DNA of 64,000 nt from Lithodes maja (taxonomy: Eukaryota; Arthropoda; Malacostraca; Decapoda; Lithodidae), in NCBI GenBank assembly GCA_037953745.1, contig JBAKBP010012374.1:1-64000 (forward strand), read 5' to 3'. A program made the position numbers and the translations under genes. Each line of letters begins with the position of its first letter. The first letter of the stretch is position 1. The notes under the pieces were generated by a model. The model had not been told where the DNA came from and made no database searches. It saw only the letters and a list, made by a program, of their open reading frames with translations. Below are positions 57,180 to 64,000 of the stretch, piece by piece.

Positions 57180-57767
57180 TGTAGTATGACATTATAAGCC
57201 CTACATATATATTGCTATACATATATCTCACTGCTTATATGCCTTTATCCCTGTAACTTTTAAACTCTCAACATTCTTATTAAACATTCTTCATTTATTG
57301 AACTCCCTATAACTTTATCTATCTCTTTAACATATAATATATTTGTTGTTACTTCCACTTAAATCAACACCCATTTCCTCTGTAAGTGTAAACTGTATAA
57401 GGTATTTATCCGGTCCTACGTCATACCAGAATGCTGAGTTGATGCTGTGTTGCTTCAGCATCCTTGAACCCAGTCGATGCCTTCTTACTCAGGCATCTTC
57501 AGTTAGACTTCAACAGACCTCAGCCAGAGAGAGTCAGAGCTCTTTACTCCCTCTAGACTCTATACTCAGACTCATCCTCTATAGCCAAGCTCCTATATCC
57601 CCTAGATATATTAGACCACACAAGTCATATATCACCTTGCTCCTCAGGCTTTTATTACAAGCCTTATCATATATCTGTACTTATATACCTGTACGTTTAT
57701 ACTTATTATCACTTATCCAATAATTAATGTGTTGTGTTATTACCTATAATCCCCTATATACTTAACA
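57180..57767 (+). repeat. Probable 5' LTR
   Basis: Bounded on the left by the end of RTE similarity (TGTAGTATGACA) and on the right by ...CTTAACA, 7 nt before the primer-binding site. The 3' LTR is outside the window, so both boundaries are inferred. Confidence 0.55.
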
Positions 57768-57774
57768 TATTATA

Positions 57775-57786
57775 TGGCGACCTTGC
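57775..57786 (+). other. Primer-binding site
   Basis: TGGCGACCTTGC, identical to the site at 23768 in the other LTR element. Leader sequence without a clear gene follows to 58284; a short upstream frame (29 codons) starts at 58214. Confidence 0.6.
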
Positions 57787-58284
57787 CAATAGCGTATTAA
57801 GGCTATACTTAAGTTTTTCCCCAATCTACCCCTCTACAATTATCAACATTACAAATCCCTAATTATACCTTACATTTCATGTGAGGATAATTGCTGTACT
57901 TCAAACCCTGCCTACCCTTGCAGTTTCTCCAAAAGCCTTACAGCCTGCCAGCCTGACAACCATACAGCCTGCCAGCCATTCTGCCAAGCTGCAAGCGTGT
58001 GCGTACGTCCATGGTACACACACAGTCACAACGCCTCCACCAGCCGCAACAACCACACACAACTAGCCGCTACGTGTGTACATCCGTACACACACACAAC
58101 GCCCCTGCCTGTCGTACGACCAACTGATCAACACTGACACAACGTTCTCTAAGAGGAATCATGTGAGTGCTTAACTTTACTTAAAAGTGCATTGTTTAAG
58201 AGGTTTAAGTGATCATGTTTTCAAAGCCTCAACCATTAGAGTTCACATATACCGCAGGTGTGATTACTAGATCACATTCTCAAA

Positions 58285-60026
58285 ATGACCCACTCACCCA
58301 CTGACACACACAGTCAAACACCAACAACAACACCACCACCACCACCACCACCACCACCACCACCACCACCTTTACCTACCCTCCCTCCACCTGATCAACC
58401 TCCGCATTCACAAATTTCCAAAAATACCAACCTCCAACCCCCACTTACACAATATTCGGAGGCCACAGAACACTTATTTACTCTGCCATCTAGAGTTAAT
58501 GATAATAGACGTGTATCATTTTCTCAACCTCAAAACTCAAATACATCTTTCAACATCACTTATTCAAACAAACAAAACACAGCCCCTCCTATGCATTCAG
58601 CTTCTAGCTGGAATACTACTTGGGATGATGGTTCAAATCCCAGGGACAGACCTGTGGTGTCACCTACGATTGGTGCTACAGCTCATTCTGAAGGATTTTG
58701 GGATTTTCAACCCTCTGACCCTAAACCAAGGTTGTATGCCAACAGCAATATCTTTCAACCTCCTCAACAACAACAGGGTCTCCCTCCTAACATACACAGT
58801 CACCAGCAATTTCCTACTATCAAACAAGAACCGGAACAATACCCAACACATCCTTTATCATCATCCCACCAACCCCATCAACTATCCTACCAACCTCAAC
58901 AAGCACCTTACCAACCAAATATCCTTGAAATCATCCATCAGAACGCCCCTAGGTTATTTTCTGGGAACACCCTCAAGAATTATTCTGTTCATGCTTTCAT
59001 ACAGGATGTAGACGGCGAAATTGCCATGAGAGGTGCCGGTCAAAATGATAACACCAAAGTGCAAATTTTCAAAGCTAGAATACACAAAGGTGATTCCAAC
59101 TCAGCTCAGCTCCTTCTAGAGTCAGACAAAACTGAAGACTGCTCTTACGAGGAACTGAAAAGTACAGTATGTTCATTCAAAGATATGGCATACAGATGGC
59201 AGGTACATTCTCAGCTACTCACAGAATTGCTAATGAATTAAAGAACCACCAGAAATATCTAAATACCCCAGTCGATAGGATTGTTGCCACAGCTTCCACC
59301 ATGACCAAATCACTTAGACATGAATTGAAGGATAAGGACTGGACACTCAAGCACGGCGGTGAGGAATACATGAATATCAAACAAGTGGCCAAGTTTGTTG
59401 GTTACATGATGGTATCAAACCTCCTTCCTGAATCCATAACGGGATTAATACAATCTATTCCATTCACCCCTAACGACACACTGGTAGATTTCTCTCAAAC
59501 TGTCCATACCAAATGTAAAGAGAATGGTCTAGACCACAAAATCCAATTCCTGACCAATCCCTCAAAACCCCAAGGTGTTGTAGCTGCTATTCACAATCAC
59601 TCAACCTCCCCCAATCACGCCAAACACTACAATGCTCACTCAAAACCTTTCGACCACTCACAGAAACCTAAACCTCATTACTCGCCCAAGACACCCTATC
59701 TTTCTTCCAAATCTAACTACAACCCACACAAATCTCCGACGAACTCTAACAGTAATGTCACCTGTTATTATTGCGGTAACCAGGGTCATATAACTCCTGA
59801 ATGCCTCATCAAGGTAAGAGAGGAACAGGAGATGGCATCACATAAAGAACCATTTTGCCGCAAATGCAAATCTAAGGGTCATTGGACCAAGTTCTGCACT
59901 CACATGAAAGCTCTTAGGGAAAAGACTAGGACGGCCACACCAGGAAACACCAAAACAGCCACACCAGGAAACACCAAAACGGCCGCTTCAGTCAAGACAA
60001 AATCAACCAGTTCGGGGGAAGAATAG
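58285..60026 (+). pseudogene. Gypsy Gag, one frameshift
   Basis: The N-terminal part is low-complexity: a polyproline tract encoded by a (CCA)n microsatellite (about 58324-58370), then Gln/Asn/Pro-rich sequence. A capsid-like region follows. The frame changes between 59170 and 59240. The second frame carries the rest of the capsid and two CCHC zinc knuckles, CYYCGNQGHITPEC (about 59763) and CRKCKSKGHWTKFC (about 59860), which bind RNA. It ends in two ATPGNTK repeats. The chosen ATG at 58285 opens the longest frame; the true start may lie slightly upstream. Confidence 0.75.
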
Positions 60027-60769
60027 ACGCCCAGCACGGTACTATACCTCCAAACTGTGCTGGGCGGACCAACAATGGCACCCAAACTCGACCCCTCAAA
60101 TCTGTCGAAATAGGTTGTCTTGATAAATCTTCCTTGCTTTTACCCGCTAAATGCGAAGAGCATAATCTAAATCTCTTTTTAGACACAGGCTCCCCAGTGA
60201 ATCTTATAAGTCTCAACAAATTTAATCTTATAAATTCTAATAATCAATTCAGTCAATCTTACCCTGATGTCAATATAAAATCAGTCAGTGACAACCCATT
60301 AGAGGCATTATCTTAGGTTTATCTACCTATCAAGATCACCGAAGAATTAGCAACACCCCTGCCATTCTATGTCATTAACAAACTCCCCATAAATGCCGAC
60401 TTGCTCCTAGGGTTTGTTAGTATGAATATGCTCAAAATCATAATTTTCACCCATATGGACCAAGTTATGATCGGTGGTTTAAAAGGTGACCCCATCGAAT
60501 GCTCACGCAGTAGTGAATCCTCTGTCAAAGGTACCACCAACCACCCAATACAGGCATTCGATCACACTAAACCTAGACCCAAAAGAAAATTCAGTTTCAA
60601 AACTACCGTAAAATCCGGTCCCTCTTCGGTCACTCAAGAGGTCACTAAAACCCCCCCTGATGCCCCCACTCCTAGCTATCAATACACTGAGGTATCTATA
60701 GGTGATCTGATAACTGACCATTCCCTTACAGCTGACGTAATTTTGCAAGATGATGTAACTATTCAACCA
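60027..60769 (+). pseudogene. Gypsy protease region, broken
   Basis: The active-site motif FLDTGSPVNLI (catalytic Asp at 60182-60184) and the downstream ADLLLG motif identify a retropepsin-type aspartic protease. A stop at 60314-60316 (just after EALS) separates the two motifs. A linker toward RT follows until the retroposon at 60770. Confidence 0.75.
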
Positions 60770-61181
60770 GTGGTGATGGGCTGGTCTATCAGAGTGAGAG
60801 CTGAGCAATCTCTGCCATACCCATAGCTTATTCTGACTTTTCCTTTAACTTATATATTTTCTAGATCTCAAGTGACGGCGTCTCTTCCGTGGATTGACCT
60901 CCCAATCTACCAAGATTGGAAGCCAAAGCGTCACATTTTTCCCTTGCCCCTCAACTTTCTCTTCATAATTGCTGAGAGGCACAGGGCCCTGGGTGGGGCT
61001 TTGGTTTCCCGGGCGTTTCCGCACCCTCCTCAGCCCCCCGCCATGGAGTGGCTTCGGTCACCCAGGCTTTATTGTGGTCGGCGGGGAGGGTTCTGTGGGG
61101 GCACTCGGTTATGGCCTTGGAATTGCTCGGGGCCTTGGGGCTGTTCGGCCAGGCAGCTTGGGGAACAACAACAACAACAAC
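60770..61181 (+). mobile_element. SINE-like retroposon copy 3, with 13-bp target duplication
   Basis: The target duplication AACTATTCAACCA is at 60757-60769 and 61182-61194. The 412-bp insert is 5'-truncated relative to the copy at 41659 (starts at TGGTGATGGGCTGG) and ends in (CAA)n. It sits between protease and RT. The insert has no stop in one frame from 61048, so the RT frame is open from within it. Confidence 0.9.
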
Positions 61182-61194
61182 AACTATTCAACCA

Positions 61195-63975
61195 AAATCA
61201 TCTATGAAGGTAGAAACTTATGTCAATCAATTACCAGCTAATTATCACAAATACAGCATCATCACTCTTCCAGACACTACCTCCATAAAGGGTCTTATAA
61301 CCACTCCAGCCCTTCATGAGAGCAAGAATGAATATTTTGAAACTTTAATTCTCAATTACTCAGATAACATACTTAGTATTAAAAGTGGTACCAAGATTAT
61401 GGAAGCAGAAGTTTTCCCTTTTATCTTTAACGACCAAAGCTTACCAGTTAGTAAAAACCTTGTCATTAACGCAGTTATTAGCAAGGATGAATCAGAGACT
61501 AGGTCACAAATAAAATCTCTAATTAATGATCTTGATTTTGAGGACTACACTGAGAATCTTGTGAGTTTGTTGTGCACGTATAAAGAGGCAGTTATGTTAC
61601 ATAATGAAGATCTTGGGTTTTGTGATGTGCTTCAACACAAGATCATATTACGCAACTCGGAGACTAACCCCATATACTGTCCTTCTTATAGGTTAGCTCA
61701 TGCTCAGAGAGAACAGGTAGAATCTCAAGTCAAGGCTATGTTAGACCAACAAGTAGTCTCTCCCTCATCCAGTCGTTGGAGGAGCCCTATATTCCTAGTA
61801 CCTAAGCGGAACCCCAACGAGTGGAGATTAGTGGTGGACTTCAGGAAGTTAAATGACGCTATCATTGAGGAGAAATTTTATATGCCCTCCATCAATGAAG
61901 TTATGAGTAATTTGAACTCTAAAAACAAAATCTTCTCTACCATTGATTTAGGTAGTGGTTTTCATCAGATAAAGTTGGACGATGATTCCCGTAAGTACAC
62001 AGCTTTCAGCACTCCCAGTGGTACTTACGAGTTCAATAGACTCCCTCAAGGGTTAAAAACTAGTCCAGCCTTTTTCCAACGGCTCATGTGTCACATTCTT
62101 GCAGGCCATTTGGGCAAAGATATCCAAATCTACATAGATGACATCATTATAATGTCGCCTGATATCGAATCTCACCTTGAAAGCCTAGGAAAGATCTTTC
62201 AAAAACTAAAGGATGCAGGTTTAAAGGTAAAATTAAAAAAGTGTAAATTCTTAAAACGTAGTGTTGAATTTCTCGGTCACGAACTTTCAGCAGATGGCAT
62301 CAGAACAAAGACCGATATCACTAAAGCTATACATGAATTTCCCCAACCTGAAAATGTGACACAACTCCGCCAATTCCTTGGCCTAGCCGGGTACTACCGT
62401 AGTTTCATCTCCAAATTTTCGGAAAAAGCCAGTCCCCTTTTCAAACTGTTAAAAAAGGACGCTGAATTTGATTGGAAAGAATCCGAACAAAGATCATTTG
62501 ACGAGTTGAAGCATCACCTGTGTAATCCTCCTTGCCTGTCTTAACCCGACTATACTCAACCTTTTATTATCCACACCGACGCGTCCTATAGCGGTATTGG
62601 AGCTTGTTTAATGCAAAAAGACAGCCGCGGTAAATTTCAACCTTTAGCCTTTGCCAGCAGGACTCTTAAACCTGCCGAGAAAAATTACTGTGTCACTGAC
62701 ATTGAAGGAGCCGGTCTTATCTGGGCTCTTCAGACATTCAAAGACAAAATCCTTAACTATGACATTGAAGTGTGGACGGATCACAAGCCTCTAGTTGATC
62801 TGTTTGACAACAATAATATGTCTGGTAGACGCGCAAGGTGGAAGTACATATTACAAAGTTTCAACCCTAGGATACTCTACATTAAAGGTCACAAAAATGT
62901 TGTAGTGAATGCTCTCTCTCGTAATCCGGTACTTTGTGCACATTTAAACACGATGACTTTAGCTAATGAAGACATGTCCACAGCTCAGAGAGGTGATCCC
63001 AAGTTGTGTGAGATCATTCTTGCTCTAGAGAATAATGAAACTAACCAACACCTAGAAGATTACACTCTAATTGATAACACGCTATTTCGTAATCAACTCA
63101 TCAAAGGCAAACATCAACTTGAAAGGAACATTCTGCAGTTAGTTGTACCCAACAATAAGGTAGAAGAAATACTCCCTCATCTTCATGGTTCTAATTTTGT
63201 CGGTCATCCTGGCAAAGAAAGGGCTATGCTCATTGCTCAAAAACAACTCTACTGGAAGTCCATGAAATCTGACATAGATAATCACATAGACGCTTGCGAG
63301 AACTGTGCCAGAATTAACCCTAAGCTTACACCCCAAGCTAATATCAAAACTTATCCCGTCCCAGAGAAACCTTTCCAGTTGATTGCCATAGACCTTTTGA
63401 AAATTGTTAAGACTAACAGTGGTATGAATTATCTTCTCGTAGCCTCGGATCATTTCTCTAGGTACTCCATTCTCTCTCCCATACCTGATAAGGAAGCCAA
63501 TACTATCGTTAAAACTCTTGTAAATAACGTGATTTGCAAATACCCCTCACCTAAATTTATTCTTTCAGATAATGGCGGAGAGTTTGTGAACGAGACTATG
63601 TCTAAGATGTGTGATGAGTACGGGATAGAGCACATCAGGGTTGCCCCTTACTCACCACAGAGTAACGGCCTAGTTGAGAGAGCTAACCGTAAAATACTCC
63701 ATGAATTGAAAAACATTTGTCTTGACAGGGATCATGAAATTTGGGACGAATTTATCCCCTTCGTGGAATGCACTATGAATTCTCTGCCTAATATCTCCAC
63801 AGGTGAATCCCCTCATTTCATCGTCTTTGGAGAAGACAAACACCTACCCCACATGCTCAATGAACAGATTAAGCCCATATATACTAAGGATTTCATAACT
63901 CATCATATAAACACCTTTAAAAGAATTCATAAACAAGTCATGAATAAACTAACCTTCACCAAAGAACAAAGATAA
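61195..63975 (+). pseudogene. Gypsy RT-RNase H-integrase, with a premature stop
   Basis: RT: FLVPKRNPNEWRLVVDFRKL, IDLGSGFHQI, LPQGLKTSPAFFQRLM and the active site YIDDIIIM (about 62130), then LGHELSADGI and FLGLAGYYRSFI. A TAA at 62542-62544 lies in the same frame just before RNase H. RNase H: FIIHTDASYSGIGACL, DIEGAGLIWAL, VWTDHKPL. Integrase: the zinc-binding HGSNFVGH...CENC, then the acidic triad in IAIDLL, LSDNGGEF and NGLVERANRK. It ends at 63975 with a stop that is probably premature, since the integrase C-terminal region is missing. All catalytic residues I can check are kept, so decay is moderate. Confidence 0.88.
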
Positions 63976-64000
63976 AAAGCAATCACAAATCTAATAAACA
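63976..64000. other. Window end inside the Gypsy element
   Basis: Sequence after the last stop; too short to interpret. Confidence 0.4.

Larger units (their letters stand above)
57180..64000 (+). mobile_element. Ty3/Gypsy LTR retrotransposon, cut by the window end
   Basis: The order LTR, primer-binding site, gag with two zinc knuckles, protease, RT, RNase H and integrase defines a Ty3/Gypsy element. It is inserted in an RTE LINE and itself hit by a SINE-like retroposon. Several frame lesions show it is older than the element at 21924. The 3' LTR is not in the window. Confidence 0.88.

Noticed and set aside
58285..58400. Proline-rich host protein
   Set aside because: The polyproline comes from a (CCA)n microsatellite in the Gag of a Gypsy element.
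1..64000. tRNA, rRNA or other structured RNA genes
   Set aside because: I found no cloverleaf-like or rRNA-like sequence by reading; weak B-box-like words in the SINE-like copies were not enough.

Overview
This 64 kb window looks like heterochromatin-like or repeat-rich DNA from an animal, most likely an arthropod and plausibly a decapod crustacean. The evidence is the mix of jockey-like, CR1-like and RTE-like LINEs, Ty3/Gypsy elements, piggyBac and pogo-type DNA transposons, and short (CCTAA)n runs that match the arthropod telomere motif. The species call is inference. I found no convincing single-copy host gene, tRNA, rRNA or CRISPR array. Almost everything that can be named is a transposable element (TE), and many elements sit inside others.

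Layout. 1-1650 holds nothing recognisable. 1650-2857 is a jockey-like LINE 3' end. 2858-8094 is degenerate repeats carrying a CR1-like LINE (4558-7206), which is itself hit by a TTAA miniature element (MITE). 8095-8587 is a foldback unit with 70-bp inverted arms. 8588-40153 is bounded by perfect 38-bp inverted repeats. It contains a DIRS-like tyrosine recombinase gene (13612-15886, minus) and a GC-cored complex satellite called R1 here. Inserted into these are an intact 971-aa piggyBac (8858-13165), four piggyBac MITEs, and two copies of a second piggyBac family (19486-32448 and 32852-37093). The first of those copies is split by a young LTR retrotransposon (21924-30642) with matching 1842-bp LTRs. 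That retrotransposon carries another MITE and a single 1282-aa ORF of gag, protease and scrambled pol fragments. Removing all nested insertions leaves about 8 kb.

40154-49940 holds two SINE-like retroposons in inverted orientation around a 47-bp-arm palindrome, an element with 25-bp terminal repeats enclosing a pogo-like derivative, an RTE LINE with an 11-bp target duplication, a 55-bp minisatellite and a second TA-flanked MITE. 49940-56231 holds two CR1-like LINEs in convergent orientation. In the first, a 95-bp piece of the 3' coding end is amplified to 22 tandem copies. 56240-57179 is the 5' part of a second RTE copy. It is interrupted by a Ty3/Gypsy element (57180 to beyond 64000) with recognisable gag, protease, RT, RNase H and integrase, broken by several lesions and by a SINE-like insertion with a 13-bp target duplication.

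How the parts relate. The piggyBac families supply the TTAA ends seen on six of the seven MITEs, and R1 elsewhere in the window provides uninterrupted 'empty' versions of four insertion sites. Both Gypsy elements share a 12-base primer-binding site. The SINE-like copies end in the same tail as the jockey-like LINE, which suggests they are copied by its machinery. The strongest candidates for something new are the mosaic non-autonomous LTR element, the ~8 kb recombinase element bounded by inverted repeats, two LINE copies hit at the same TTAA by different MITEs, the chimeric MITE, and the LINE-tail 95-bp array.
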